From: Bacillus proteolyticus
GTDB taxonomy: Bacteria; Bacillota; Bacilli; Bacillales; Bacillaceae_G
Assembly: GCF_001884065.1 (NCBI RefSeq)
Contig: NZ_MACH01000138.1
Coordinates: 62,001-126,000, forward strand
Reading direction: 5' to 3'
Length of the DNA stretch: 64,000 nucleotides
Both the position numbers and the translations under genes were made by a program. The notes under the pieces are model-generated. The model was not told the DNA's origin and did no database searches. It saw only the letters and a program-made list of their open reading frames with translations. This document shows positions 16,393-25,086 of this stretch, in pieces (position 1 is the stretch's first letter; every line of letters starts with the position of its first letter).

Positions 16393-18147
16393 TTACTTTT
16401 CATTTTCTAATCTATGAATTACTTCTACCATTTCTGTAAAAACGGGTGTAACTACATTTTTGTTACTATCTGTTTCTATATCAACTACAACTAAAGCATA
16501 CCTTGGGTTTTCATATGGAAAATAACCTGCAAACCAGCGATTCACCTTTTCTCCTTTTCCTGTTTGTGCCGTTCCAGATTTTCCGGCAACGTTTAGTGGT
16601 AACGAACGGAACACTGTTCCCGTTCCTTTCTCCGTCGTTACAACACCTCTTAATAACTCTTGTAGTTTTTTCACCGTTTCATAAGAAAGCTGTTTCCCAG
16701 TTAATTTATGATTTTCAAATGTAAAAAAGTCAGTTCCATTTTTATATACTATTTTTTTTACAGCTTTCACTTCCAACTTCTCTCCATCTCTAGCAATTGT
16801 CGCCATCATATTCGCTATAGCTAGAGGCGACACGCGTACATCTTTTTGTCCAATCATCGTTTGAGCAATGGCTTTTCTACTAACTTTATTTTCTTCACTT
16901 CTCCAAATAACAGCATTCTTTTCTTCTGGCAATTGTTCAAATTCTGGTGTATGAAATACTGAACCTTTCCAACCAACCGTCTTACTTGCCCCTAGGGCCT
17001 CTATATACGTCTCTAACACTTCTCTATCCTTTTGTATTAGTTCATTACCTAATAGGGCAAACGTCCGATTACAGCTTCTAGCAAAGCTTTCCTTAAAGTT
17101 TAATGACCCCATCATAACTTGTGGAAGATTTTCACCGTATAAATCCGTATTACAGTTAAATACACGGTTAAATCGCACCAAATTTTGATCAATTACCGCC
17201 GCTGCAACTACTGTTTTAAAAACAGATCCAGGAAAATGAGGAGTTAACATTTGATTTTCAAGTGTTGCTTTGTATGCGCTCCTATCATTCATCTGTAAAG
17301 ATGGCTTACTTACCATTGCTAAAACTTCACTATTTTTTATGTCTAGTAATACTAACCCACCTTTTTTTATTCCGTTTTCATTTATAATCTTTTCAGCTTG
17401 CCGTTGCAACGTTTTATGTAGCGTTGTTTGAATAGTAACTGGATAAAATGGATTTCCTGGTGAAGTGTATTTTGCCTGTTTCCCGAAAATCGGCTCTCCT
17501 TGCCGATCCACTTGATATAGTACTTTTGCCTCTCCATCAGTAAGTAAAAATTCATCAAATGATTGTTGCAATCCGGAAATACCAATTGGCGTTTGTTCCG
17601 AAAGTTTTTTCATTTCTCCATAGCGTTTTTGAAATTCCTGTTCATTCTCTCCCACATCACCAATTAAATGATTTGCCTCTCCCGTTTGCTTCAATCGAAC
17701 TTCTACTGCTAAAATACCTAAAGTATCTAACTGATTTACCTTCTCCATCTGCTCAACCGTTAATTGAAATGGGATATTCCCCCTTTGTAATATAAATGCT
17801 TTATTCTTACTTTTCATTTGCAGTCTTATCTCTTGTCTCGACAAACCAATGATATGCGAAATTTTCTCTAACATGTCATTTTTTATTTGTAAAAATGGAA
17901 AAATAATTAGAACTGGATATTTCTCTTCACCGATTTCCTTACCATTTCGATCTGTAAAGTGCCCTCTTCCATTATCTACTGTAAGTGATTGCGTTCGTTG
18001 CGTAACACTTTTTTCAATTAAATTGATATTTTGGTCAGTAAATGATTCCGTATCTAAAATCTGTATTTGGATTAAGCGACAAAGTAGTAAAAACATTACA
18101 CTCATAAAACAAATTAAAACAACTGTAATTCTCCGTTTTATTTTCAT
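16393..18147 (-). CDS. pbpI: Penicillin-binding transpeptidase PbpI (YrrR)
   Basis: 584 residues: N-terminal membrane anchor (about 8-27), a dimerisation domain, and a class B transpeptidase domain. The active-site motifs are FPGSVFKTV (SxxK), RSCNRT (SxN) and GKSGTAQTG (KTG type). It cross-links peptidoglycan outside the membrane; the B. subtilis relative is linked to sporulation. The ATG at 18147 is preceded by GAGGTG at 6 bases, and that ribosome-binding site lies in the right arm of a 13-bp hairpin. Confidence 0.9.
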   Translation of the reverse strand: MKIKRRITVVLICFMSVMFLLLCRLIQIQILDTESFTDQNINLIEKSVTQRTQSLTVDNGRGHFTDRNGKEIGEEKYPVLIIFPFLQIKNDMLEKISHIIGLSRQEIRLQMKSKNKAFILQRGNIPFQLTVEQMEKVNQLDTLGILAVEVRLKQTGEANHLIGDVGENEQEFQKRYGEMKKLSEQTPIGISGLQQSFDEFLLTDGEAKVLYQVDRQGEPIFGKQAKYTSPGNPFYPVTIQTTLHKTLQRQAEKIINENGIKKGGLVLLDIKNSEVLAMVSKPSLQMNDRSAYKATLENQMLTPHFPGSVFKTVVAAAVIDQNLVRFNRVFNCNTDLYGENLPQVMMGSLNFKESFARSCNRTFALLGNELIQKDREVLETYIEALGASKTVGWKGSVFHTPEFEQLPEEKNAVIWRSEENKVSRKAIAQTMIGQKDVRVSPLAIANMMATIARDGEKLEVKAVKKIVYKNGTDFFTFENHKLTGKQLSYETVKKLQELLRGVVTTEKGTGTVFRSLPLNVAGKSGTAQTGKGEKVNRWFAGYFPYENPRYALVVVDIETDSNKNVVTPVFTEMVEVIHRLENEK

Positions 18148-18150
18148 AAA

Positions 18151-18186
18151 AAACACCTCGTCTCATGTAGTTTAGACGAGGTGTTT
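18151..18186 (-). promoter_or_regulatory. Hairpin containing the pbpI ribosome-binding site
   Basis: Perfect 13-bp inverted repeat AAACACCTCGTCT/AGACGAGGTGTTT with a 10-base loop. The GAGGTG Shine-Dalgarno sequence is inside the downstream arm and the stem is followed by T3 and the ATG. It could hide the site from ribosomes or act as a terminator. Confidence 0.75.
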
Positions 18187-18202
18187 CATCTTTTATACAA
18201 AT

Positions 18203-18235
18203 AAAAAAATCACCCGTTTTTACACGAGTGATTTT
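18203..18235 (-). terminator. Terminator after greA
   Basis: Stem ATCACTCGT/ACGGGTGAT (one mismatch or G-T pair) with a loop of about 6 bases, followed by T7, 5 bases past the greA stop. Confidence 0.85.
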
Positions 18236-18239
18236 TACG

Positions 18240-18716
18240 TTATTTTACAGAGATAATCTCTACTTGCATTTCTCCGCCCGGTGTTTGAATTGCTACCTTC
18301 TCACCAATTTGCTTACCTAATAAGCTTTTTGCAATTGGAGAATCATTAGAAATTCTTCCTTCAAATGGATCTGCTTCTGCGCTACCTACGATTGTGTAAG
18401 ATTCTTCATCTCCACCTGGTAACTCTTTAAATGTTACTGTTTTACCTAATGTAACAACTGTAGATTCTTCACCGTTATCTGTGATGATAACTGCGTTACG
18501 AATCATGTTTTCTAATTGTGTAATACGTCCTTCTACGAACGCTTGCTCATCTTTCGCTGCATCGTACTCAGAGTTCTCAGAAAGATCTCCGAAGCTACGT
18601 GCAATCTTAATGCGCTCTACAACCTCTTTACGTTTTACCGTTTTTAAATCCTCAAGTTCGTTCTCTAATTTTTGCTTACCCTCTTGCGTCATTGGGTATG
18701 TTTTTTCTGTTGCCAT
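18240..18716 (-). CDS. greA: Transcription elongation factor GreA
   Basis: 158 residues, normal GreA length. The N-terminal coiled coil (about 10-75) includes [18 protein letters not shown], which carries the acidic tip residues that reach the RNA polymerase active site and stimulate cleavage of backtracked RNA. The C-terminal part is the FKBP-like domain. I chose the ATG at 18716, preceded by AAAAGGAGTGG. The frame happens to stay open 216 bases further upstream through a structured leader; that extension is not GreA-like. Confidence 0.96.
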   Translation of the reverse strand: MATEKTYPMTQEGKQKLENELEDLKTVKRKEVVERIKIARSFGDLSENSEYDAAKDEQAFVEGRITQLENMIRNAVIITDNGEESTVVTLGKTVTFKELPGGDEESYTIVGSAEADPFEGRISNDSPIAKSLLGKQIGEKVAIQTPGGEMQVEIISVK

Positions 18717-18744
18717 ATTTTCCACTCCTTTTATATACCAATCC

Positions 18745-18945
18745 CCCGAAAAAAAAGAGGAGTTCCATATGAAAACTCCCCCACTTATATGTATAGCGGA
18801 GGTTTCTAGCACGCCTGTACTAGCGGAGTTGTCACATACAACCCCGTATTCCCAATTCTTCTTTATATAAAGAAGATATGTATGGAAAGTTGATATAAAT
18901 ATGCCCTCACCTATATATAGATGAGGTTGCATGTTTCATTGTATT
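18745..18945 (-). promoter_or_regulatory. Structured greA leader with attenuator-like architecture
   Basis: On the minus strand this 200-base region holds a CCTCA-CTATATATAG-TGAGG hairpin, a TTCTTTATATAAAGAA palindrome, a CTAG...CTAG hairpin flanked by two CTCCGCTA repeats, and then an intrinsic terminator before greA. The upstream AACTCCGC (18823-18830) can pair with the GGAGTT arm of the terminator, a possible antiterminator. No known riboswitch class is recognised. Confidence 0.6.
18749..18779 (-). terminator. Leader terminator upstream of greA
   Basis: GGAGTT/AACTCC stem within GC-rich flanks followed by T8 on the minus strand, 33 bases upstream of the greA start. It lies more than 200 bases past udk, so it seems to belong to the greA leader. 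Confidence 0.78.
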
Positions 18946-18946
18946 C

Positions 18947-18982
18947 GATAGGAAGGGAAAAAATCCCTTCCTATCGTATATC
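18947..18982 (-). terminator. Hairpin after udk
   Basis: Strong stem CGATAGGAAGGGA/TCCCTTCCTATCG a short distance past the udk stop. It lacks a good T tract, so it may stabilise the 3' end or terminate only partly. Confidence 0.55.
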
Positions 18983-18995
18983 TTTTACTATGCTA

Positions 18996-19634
18996 TTACA
19001 AATTTACTTTTTGTTCAAGAATTGTTGCAATTTTTGTCACCATAATATCAATTGCAACATGGTTTTGTCCACCTTCAGGGATAATAATATCCGCAAATTT
19101 CTTAGAAGGCTCAATAAATTGATTGTGCATTGGACGTACAACAGTTACATATTGATCAATAACTGAATCCATCGTACGACCGCGCTCTTTAATATCACGC
19201 TGCATGCGGCGCAGGATACGAAGATCCGCATCTGTATCAACGAATAGCTTAATGTCCATTAACTCACAAAGACGTGGGTCTTCTAAAATAAGAATTCCTT
19301 CTAAAATGATTACATCTTTCGGCTCAACTGGAATAATTTCTTCTGAACGCGTATGCAATGTATAGTCATATACAGGCTTATCAATTTGCTCATATGCAAG
19401 CAACTGCTTCAAATGTTCAATTAACAGATCATTATCAAACGCAAGCGGATGATCATAATTTGTTTTTAAACGCTCTTCCATTGGTAAATGGCTTTGATCT
19501 TTGTAATAATAATCTTGCTCCAAGATTAAAATGGAATGACCTTTAAAATGGTCAAAAATCGCTTTCGTTACACTTGTTTTTCCTGATCCTGAACCACCAG
19601 CGATTCCAATTACAACAGGCTTATTCGTCCCCAT
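18996..19634 (-). CDS. udk: Uridine kinase
   Basis: 212-residue kinase with P-loop GGSGSGKT (residues 13-20), [13 protein letters not shown] at the nucleoside site and an [12 protein letters not shown] lid. It phosphorylates uridine and cytidine in pyrimidine salvage. It is the last gene after trmR-trhP1-trhP2, 17 bases downstream of trhP2, as in B. subtilis. Confidence 0.96.
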   Translation of the reverse strand: MGTNKPVVIGIAGGSGSGKTSVTKAIFDHFKGHSILILEQDYYYKDQSHLPMEERLKTNYDHPLAFDNDLLIEHLKQLLAYEQIDKPVYDYTLHTRSEEIIPVEPKDVIILEGILILEDPRLCELMDIKLFVDTDADLRILRRMQRDIKERGRTMDSVIDQYVTVVRPMHNQFIEPSKKFADIIIPEGGQNHVAIDIMVTKIATILEQKVNL

Positions 19635-19651
19635 TCGACTACCACTCTTTC

Positions 19652-20932
19652 TTATTGAAGTATGTTTTTGCGCATCATATTATTCACATACACTGGTTGA
19701 TCCACTTTGAATTTCACGATTTGCAACGGATGTCTCGCTGCATCTAATTCGTTTCCATCCTCATCCCAAATTTTCTCCACCGTCTGCGTAAAGTTTTCTA
19801 TTTCTGGTCCAAAGAACTCCACTTCATGTCCTGGTTTGAAGTGATTACGTTGCTCAAGCGTTACGATGCCCGTTTCTTCATTATAATCTAACACTAAACC
19901 AGCAAAATCATACGTTGTTTTCTTACTATGATTTCCAAACATTTGCTCTTGATGTCCTGGAACCCCTTCAAAGAATGCAGGAGCTGTGTCACGATTTGCA
20001 CATTTATCAAGCTCATCTAACCACTCTTGTTTAAACTCAAAGTTATCCGGATCCGCACAATACGCATCAATTACTTTACGATATACAGTTGCTACAGTCG
20101 CTACGTAATGGATAGATTTCATACGTCCTTCAACTTTTAAGCTATCAATTCCAATTTCAATCATTTTCGGAATTGATAAAATTAAATTTAAATCTTTTGG
20201 ACTCATCGCAAAGTGAGCATCTTCTTCTTGGAATAAAGGAAGCTCTTTTGCATCTTTATGTTGTGATACCGTTTGAACTAAATCATAGTCCCAGCGACAA
20301 GATTGACAACAACCACCACGATTAGAGTCACGCGCTGTCATATGGTTACTTAATGTACATCTTCCTGAATATGCGATACACATTGCACCATGGACGAATG
20401 CTTCAATTTCAATATCCACTTTGTCTTTAATTTCTTTCATCTCTTCATAGCTTGCCTCACGAGCTAATACAAGACGATGTAAACCTTCTTCTTTCCAATA
20501 CTGTGCTGCTTTCCAGTTGGATAGCGATTGTTGTGTACTTAAATGCACCTCAACAGAAGGTGCTACACGTTTACATGTCTCAATAATAAGCGGATCAGCA
20601 ACGATAATTCCCGTTACGCCAGCTTTTTCAATCCCTCTTAAATATTCCTCTAGCCCGTCCATATTTTCATTATGTGCAAAAATATTTGTTGTTACATATA
20701 TTTTCGCTCCATATTTCTTTGCAAATTCAACGCCTTCTGCCATGTCTTCCAGCGTAAAGTTACCTGCATTCGAACGAAGACCAAATTCTTGTCCACCTAA
20801 ATATACAGCATCTGCCCCATAATGGATAGCTACTTTTAATTTTTCTAAGTTACCCGCAGGGATTAACAGTTCAGGTTTCTTCACAATAACGCGTTTGCCA
20901 TCGATCACTCGTGAAATTTCTTGTACAGTCAT
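19652..20932 (-). CDS. trhP2: U32-family tRNA uridine-34 hydroxylation protein TrhP2 (YrrO)
   Basis: 426-residue peptidase U32-family protein. Four closely spaced cysteines in [15 protein letters not shown] and NRGGCCQSC fit the Fe-S cluster of the RlhA/TrhP group. In B. subtilis the YrrN/YrrO pair makes 5-hydroxyuridine at tRNA position 34 using prephenate, and TrmR (next but one gene) methylates it. Despite the family name, no peptidase activity is expected. The ATG is preceded by GAGGAGGG. Confidence 0.88.
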   Translation of the reverse strand: MTVQEISRVIDGKRVIVKKPELLIPAGNLEKLKVAIHYGADAVYLGGQEFGLRSNAGNFTLEDMAEGVEFAKKYGAKIYVTTNIFAHNENMDGLEEYLRGIEKAGVTGIIVADPLIIETCKRVAPSVEVHLSTQQSLSNWKAAQYWKEEGLHRLVLAREASYEEMKEIKDKVDIEIEAFVHGAMCIAYSGRCTLSNHMTARDSNRGGCCQSCRWDYDLVQTVSQHKDAKELPLFQEEDAHFAMSPKDLNLILSIPKMIEIGIDSLKVEGRMKSIHYVATVATVYRKVIDAYCADPDNFEFKQEWLDELDKCANRDTAPAFFEGVPGHQEQMFGNHSKKTTYDFAGLVLDYNEETGIVTLEQRNHFKPGHEVEFFGPEIENFTQTVEKIWDEDGNELDAARHPLQIVKFKVDQPVYVNNMMRKNILQ

Positions 20933-20950
20933 TTCCTACACCCTCCTCGT

Positions 20951-21880
20951 TTAGTAAACCGTCTCTTTAAAGAAGAATCCTGTATCTAACGGACGATTTA
21001 CTGGTTGCATTTCTTCTATCTCTTTATATAAATCATCTTTCACATCATAATACGCATCACGATCTTCTACACATAAATCAATTGCTTTACGATATTTCTT
21101 CGTTACTTCAATAATGTATTCAGAGCTTTTTAGTACACCGTCGATTTTTAAGCTGTCAACTTCAGCTTCGATTAGTTCCTCTAATTCATCGATGAAACAA
21201 ATATCGTTCGGACTCATAATGTGAGTACCATTTTCATCTTCATAAATTGGATATTTATTGTTACGCTCTGGGTCATATAAGAACATATTCTCTTCATATT
21301 TTTTCTTTTCAATGTCAAGATTACGTCCTTGATACTCAAAGTAGTTTCCTACTAATGAACGCTTCGATTGGAACATACAAGTCATACCGTGAATTTGTAC
21401 TTCTAGTTCCACTTCAGCATTTTCTTTTAAATCAACAATTTCATCTAAGCTAAGCTCACGAGCTAATACAGCACGCTTCGCCCCTCTTTGTCCCCAGTAA
21501 TTACAAGTGAACCAGTTTGTTGCTGTCGTTTCTGTATTCCAGTGCAACTGCATATTTGGCGCTACTTCACGAACAGCCATTAATACCGCTGGATCTCCAA
21601 AAACAATTGCATCTACATTCACTTCGTTTAAAAATGAAACGTATTCTGTTAATTCTTCTACTTTATCGTTGTGGAACATAGCATTCATGGCTACGTATAC
21701 TTTCACACCATTTTCATGTGCAATCTTCGCAGCTTGTTTTACATCTTCACGTGAAAACTCCCCTGCTAAACGTAAACCAAACTTTTGCTCACCGATCATT
21801 ACCGCATCTGCTCCTGCTTTCGCAAGAGGTTCGATATCCGCCACCGCTCTTGGCGTTACTAACAATTCAGGTTTCTTCAT
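20951..21880 (-). CDS. trhP1: U32-family tRNA hydroxylation protein TrhP1 (YrrN)
   Basis: 309-residue U32-family protein, related to the downstream gene but without its cysteine cluster: only one Cys in GMTCMFQSKRS. It probably acts as the partner subunit. Shared motifs include MIGEQKFGLR near the start and MSPNDICFIDELEELIEAEVDSLKIDG. It lies 7 bases after trmR and 18 bases before trhP2, forming a tRNA wobble-uridine modification operon. Confidence 0.85.
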   Translation of the reverse strand: MKKPELLVTPRAVADIEPLAKAGADAVMIGEQKFGLRLAGEFSREDVKQAAKIAHENGVKVYVAMNAMFHNDKVEELTEYVSFLNEVNVDAIVFGDPAVLMAVREVAPNMQLHWNTETTATNWFTCNYWGQRGAKRAVLARELSLDEIVDLKENAEVELEVQIHGMTCMFQSKRSLVGNYFEYQGRNLDIEKKKYEENMFLYDPERNNKYPIYEDENGTHIMSPNDICFIDELEELIEAEVDSLKIDGVLKSSEYIIEVTKKYRKAIDLCVEDRDAYYDVKDDLYKEIEEMQPVNRPLDTGFFFKETVY

Positions 21881-21887
21881 ACCTTGG

Positions 21888-22529
21888 TCACCCTCTCTTT
21901 TTACTAACAGCTACTCCATCACCAATCGGGAAAATCGTTGTATCATATCCTTCATGGTTCATAAGCCACTCATTGTACGTCTTAATACGACGGATTAAAC
22001 CACGCGTACGTCTGTTTTCAATTTTCTCTTTTGTCGTTACAAGACCATGGTACATAACATTATCTGAAATAATTACGCCACCAGGATTTAATAACGGTTC
22101 ATATAAGTCAAAAAAGCGACGATACTGTCCTTTTGCTGCATCAATAAAAATAACGTCAAATGTTCCATGTTCTTTCACTTGTTCACCCGTTTCTAAAGCA
22201 TCACCATAAATAACAGAAACGCGATTTGTTACTGGGGAACGTTCTATATATTCAAGTGCCTTTTCATATCGTTCACGATTGCGCTCTACTGTCACAATAC
22301 GCGAATTCGGAATAGCTTCCATCATACGAATACTAGAATAACCGATTGCTGTTCCAAGTTCTAAAATGCTTTTCGGTCCAATTAAACGTAAAAATTGCAG
22401 CATAAATTCCATTCCAAGTCGATCCATAATCGGCACATGGTTTTCTGTTGCATACTCTTCCATTTCAAGAATTAATTTATCTTTTGGATCAATAAATGAT
22501 AATAGGTACTCGTTAACTGCATCCTCCAT
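21888..22529 (-). CDS. trmR: tRNA 5-hydroxyuridine methyltransferase TrmR (YrrM)
   Basis: 213-residue class I methyltransferase of the COMT-like O-methyltransferase family. Motif I is ILELGTAIGYSSIRM, the metal-site motif is DVIFIDAAKGQY, and GGVIISDNVMYHG follows. B. subtilis TrmR turns ho5U34 into mo5U34, and the trhP genes that make ho5U follow directly. AGGAGG precedes the ATG. Confidence 0.9.
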   Translation of the reverse strand: MEDAVNEYLLSFIDPKDKLILEMEEYATENHVPIMDRLGMEFMLQFLRLIGPKSILELGTAIGYSSIRMMEAIPNSRIVTVERNRERYEKALEYIERSPVTNRVSVIYGDALETGEQVKEHGTFDVIFIDAAKGQYRRFFDLYEPLLNPGGVIISDNVMYHGLVTTKEKIENRRTRGLIRRIKTYNEWLMNHEGYDTTIFPIGDGVAVSKKRG

Positions 22530-22701
22530 AATTGGTCCTCCTTATTTACATGGAGAAGTGCCTCTATGACGCGTCAATCTTTGTCTTTTCACACATAGAA
22601 TGCAATAAAAATACAAGCCAGCTTCACCCTTAGCTTGTACGTCCCGTTTTGATATTAAAAACGATTCTTCTGCCAGTTTTTAACCCGATATATTTTACCA
22701 C

Positions 22702-22738
22702 AAAAAAGAGGGATGTGCGACCTTTTTCGCTATCCCTC
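22702..22738 (-). terminator. Terminator after mltG
   Basis: GAGGGAT/ATCCCTC stem extended by inner CG pairs, followed by T6 on the minus strand. It separates mltG from trmR. Confidence 0.85.
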
Positions 22739-22744
22739 CCCATT

Positions 22745-23815
22745 TCACTGTTTTTTCGTAATGTATTTTTGCTTTAATGCATTATGCTCTTCTAATGTTT
22801 TCGCATAGTACACTTCACCACTTGGTGCAGCTAAGAAATAATAATAATCTGTTTGCGCAGGTTCTAACGCAGCTTCCACTGAATGTTTACCAGAATTTGC
22901 GATCGGCCCAACTGGCAATCCTTTCACAACATACGTATTGTACGGTGAGTTTACTTTTAAATCCTCATATAATACGCGTTGTTTATGCTTTCCAAGCGCG
23001 TATAACACTGTCGGATCTGTTTGAAGTGGCATACCTTTTGCTAAACGATTATAGAAAACACTAGCGATCTTTTGACGATCTGTAAAGCCCGTTGCCTCTT
23101 CTTCAATAAGTGAAGACAATGTTAAAAGCTGATGAACATCCCAGTTTTTCGCTTTCATTTTTGCCTCGTTTTGAACAATAATGGCATTCGTTTTCTCAAG
23201 CATTGGAATTACGATTTCTTCTAACGTCGTATCTTTTTTATAGAAAGAATACGTCGCTGGATATAGATAGCCTTCTAATGGATATTTAATATTGCTATCA
23301 AAAATTTTATCAGTCAATAACTTCGGATACTTTTGCTGCATTTTTTGAACAAATGCTTTATCGTTTAATTGACGTACAACATCATCTTTATTCCACTTTA
23401 ATTCTGCCGCAATCACTTCTGCAATTTCAGTTACTTGCGCCCCTTCTTTAATCGTCACTTTATATAGCGCTGGACGATGTACATTACCAGATGACATTTG
23501 TTCAATGATGTCATTTGTACTCATCGAAGGATTTAATAAATATGTACCTGCTTGTAAGCTTTTTGACTTAACCTTCGTATAAAAGCTAAAAACTGTACCG
23601 CTTTTCACAGCACCTTTTTCTTCTAAAATTTCACCAATTTTACTTGTAGATGATCCTTTTGGAATCTCTACTTCAATTTCTTTTTTATTCTCGCTATCAA
23701 CCGGTCCTAAAGCCGATGAAATATATGCATAGACTGAACCACAAACTAAAAGCAGTGCAATAATCGAAAATAAAAAAATGCGTCTACGCTTCTTTTTCAC
23801 TTGATTCTCTATCAA
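22745..23815 (-). CDS. mltG: Endolytic murein transglycosylase MltG (YceG/YrrL)
   Basis: 356 residues with one N-terminal membrane segment (about 14-32), a LysM-like region (VEIPKGSSTSKIGEIL) and the YceG catalytic domain. The conserved catalytic stretch is LSSLIEEEATG, followed by RQKIASVFYNRL and MPLQTDPTVLYALG. It cleaves nascent glycan strands at the membrane and so limits their length. TTG start preceded by AAGGAGGAAG. Confidence 0.95.
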   Translation of the reverse strand: MIENQVKKKRRRIFLFSIIALLLVCGSVYAYISSALGPVDSENKKEIEVEIPKGSSTSKIGEILEEKGAVKSGTVFSFYTKVKSKSLQAGTYLLNPSMSTNDIIEQMSSGNVHRPALYKVTIKEGAQVTEIAEVIAAELKWNKDDVVRQLNDKAFVQKMQQKYPKLLTDKIFDSNIKYPLEGYLYPATYSFYKKDTTLEEIVIPMLEKTNAIIVQNEAKMKAKNWDVHQLLTLSSLIEEEATGFTDRQKIASVFYNRLAKGMPLQTDPTVLYALGKHKQRVLYEDLKVNSPYNTYVVKGLPVGPIANSGKHSVEAALEPAQTDYYYFLAAPSGEVYYAKTLEEHNALKQKYITKKQ

Positions 23816-23991
23816 AACTCTTCCTCCTTATTCAATTGTAGGCCATATGTACATCTTTCTATACAACACAATGAAAAATCACAATAAACTTACCTATCAT
23901 TTTTTTACAGATATTTTATTTTTCTACAATCCGTCTCATTATACTACAAAGGATTACACAGTTTCGACAAAAAATCTTTCATTTTACATAT

Positions 23992-24023
23992 AAAAAAAGA
24001 TGGACTATATATCGTCCATCTTC
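23992..24023 (-). terminator. Terminator of the alaS-yrzL-ruvX-yrzB operon
   Basis: GATGGAC/GTCCATC stem with an 8-base loop and T7 on the minus strand, about 10 bases past yrzB. Confidence 0.88.
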
Positions 24024-24033
24024 TCAATACTTA

Positions 24034-24312
24034 TTATTCTGCTTCTTGCTCATCAGCAAGAGTGTTGAACATTTCTTGTACCATTTCCCACTCTTCTTCA
24101 GATTCGATTGGAAGTAAAGTTCCGCCCTCTTCTTCATTTTGCTCATAAGCCATTGCATCATAAATTTGGTCTCCATCTTCGTCTACTTCACCGATTGGAG
24201 AGAAGACTACGTATGATTTTTTGCCAAATTTTTCAGCATCAAAAGTGAAAACAATCTCACATAAATGTTCGTTACCTTTTTCGTCTACAATTGTAATTTG
24301 ATTTTCTTCCAT
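24034..24312 (-). CDS. yrzB: YrzB-like DUF1292 protein
   Basis: 92-residue acidic protein with the DUF1292 pattern: ITIVDEKGNEHLCEIVFTF, then SYVVFSPIG and a C-terminal EEEWEMVQEMFNTL. Function unknown; it is conserved with ruvX in Firmicutes. The ATG at 24312 fits GAGGTG at 6-7 bases; an in-frame GTG within the ribosome-binding site is rejected. Confidence 0.88.
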   Translation of the reverse strand: MEENQITIVDEKGNEHLCEIVFTFDAEKFGKKSYVVFSPIGEVDEDGDQIYDAMAYEQNEEEGGTLLPIESEEEWEMVQEMFNTLADEQEAE

Positions 24313-24324
24313 TTTGGTCACCTC

Positions 24325-24738
24325 TTATTTACTATCTAAAAATCCTTGTAAGATTACGACTGCAGCCATCTTATCGATTACTTGCTTTCGCTTCTTACGG
24401 CTTACATCAGCTGAAATGAGCAGACGTTCCGCTGCCATCGTCGACAAACGCTCGTCCCACATTACAACGTCTAATTGTAACAGCTCTCGTAGGTTTTCTG
24501 CAAATTGCTGGCACGCTTCACCACGCGGACCAATTGTACCATTCATATTTTTAGGTAAACCTACTACTATTTTGTCCACACCATACTGTTTTACTAACTC
24601 AGAAATACGGTCAAAACCAAAGTGGCCTCGTTCTTCGTTAATCCTGATTGTTTCCAGCCCTTGTGCTGTCCAGCCCATTTCGTCGCTCATTGCAACTCCG
24701 ACTGTTTTTGTACCTACATCTAAACCTAATATCCGCAT
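24325..24738 (-). CDS. ruvX: Putative pre-16S rRNA nuclease / Holliday junction resolvase-like RuvX (YqgF)
   Basis: 137 residues with an RNase H-like fold. The acidic catalytic residues are visible: Asp7 in [13 protein letters not shown], the mid-protein [10 protein letters not shown], and MWDERLST near the end. Family members process the 5' end of 16S rRNA; the resolvase role is by similarity. It lies 3 bases after yrzL and 12 bases before yrzB. Confidence 0.93.
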   Translation of the reverse strand: MRILGLDVGTKTVGVAMSDEMGWTAQGLETIRINEERGHFGFDRISELVKQYGVDKIVVGLPKNMNGTIGPRGEACQQFAENLRELLQLDVVMWDERLSTMAAERLLISADVSRKKRKQVIDKMAAVVILQGFLDSK

Positions 24739-24741
24739 AAA

Positions 24742-25008
24742 CTACTCCTCACGATGATGTTTCAAGTAAGACTTCACAAGCTCTTCAATTATCTCATCAC
24801 GTTCAAGCTTGCGAACGATGCTTCGTGCATCTTTATGGCGAGGTATGTATGCTGGGTCTCCACTTAATAAATAACCGACGATTTGGTTAATCGGATTATA
24901 GCCTTTTTCTTGAAGTGCATCATACACAGTTAAAAGTACATCATTTACATGGACACTCTGTTTTTCATCTTGAATGCTAAACTTCATTGTTTTATCAAAA
25001 CCGTCCAT
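24742..25008 (-). CDS. yrzL: IreB-family regulatory protein (UPF0297, YrzL)
   Basis: 88 residues with the UPF0297 signature: [38 protein letters not shown] and [16 protein letters not shown]. In enterococci IreB is a target of the Ser/Thr kinase IreK. The start at 25008 is preceded by GAGGTG; the frame could begin at an upstream GTG, but that lies in the ribosome-binding site. Always found between alaS and ruvX in this lineage. Confidence 0.92.
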   Translation of the reverse strand: MDGFDKTMKFSIQDEKQSVHVNDVLLTVYDALQEKGYNPINQIVGYLLSGDPAYIPRHKDARSIVRKLERDEIIEELVKSYLKHHREE

Positions 25009-25086
25009 TTCAAGCACCTCACTTGTAAGTAGTAAGTATAGGGAGAAGAACTTCTCCTCTCCCTACCATTGTACACTACTATCTCT

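Noticed and set aside
18717-18932. In-frame upstream extension of greA by 72 codons
   Set aside because: The greA frame is open through the leader, but the added residues do not look like GreA. The region holds a terminator and hairpins, and a good ribosome-binding site precedes the internal ATG at 18716.
21507-22209. Two overlapping 163-codon plus-strand ORFs opposite trhP1/trmR
   Set aside because: Both oppose strongly conserved genes and show no ribosome-binding site or family features.
22600-22680. ACAAGC/GCTTGT hairpin upstream of trmR as a riboswitch
   Set aside because: A single short imperfect stem without a conserved core; not distinguishable from chance.
25028-25075. Inverted repeat between alaS and yrzL as a terminator
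   Set aside because: The stem is imperfect and no T tract follows on the minus strand; the downstream genes are expected to be co-transcribed with alaS.
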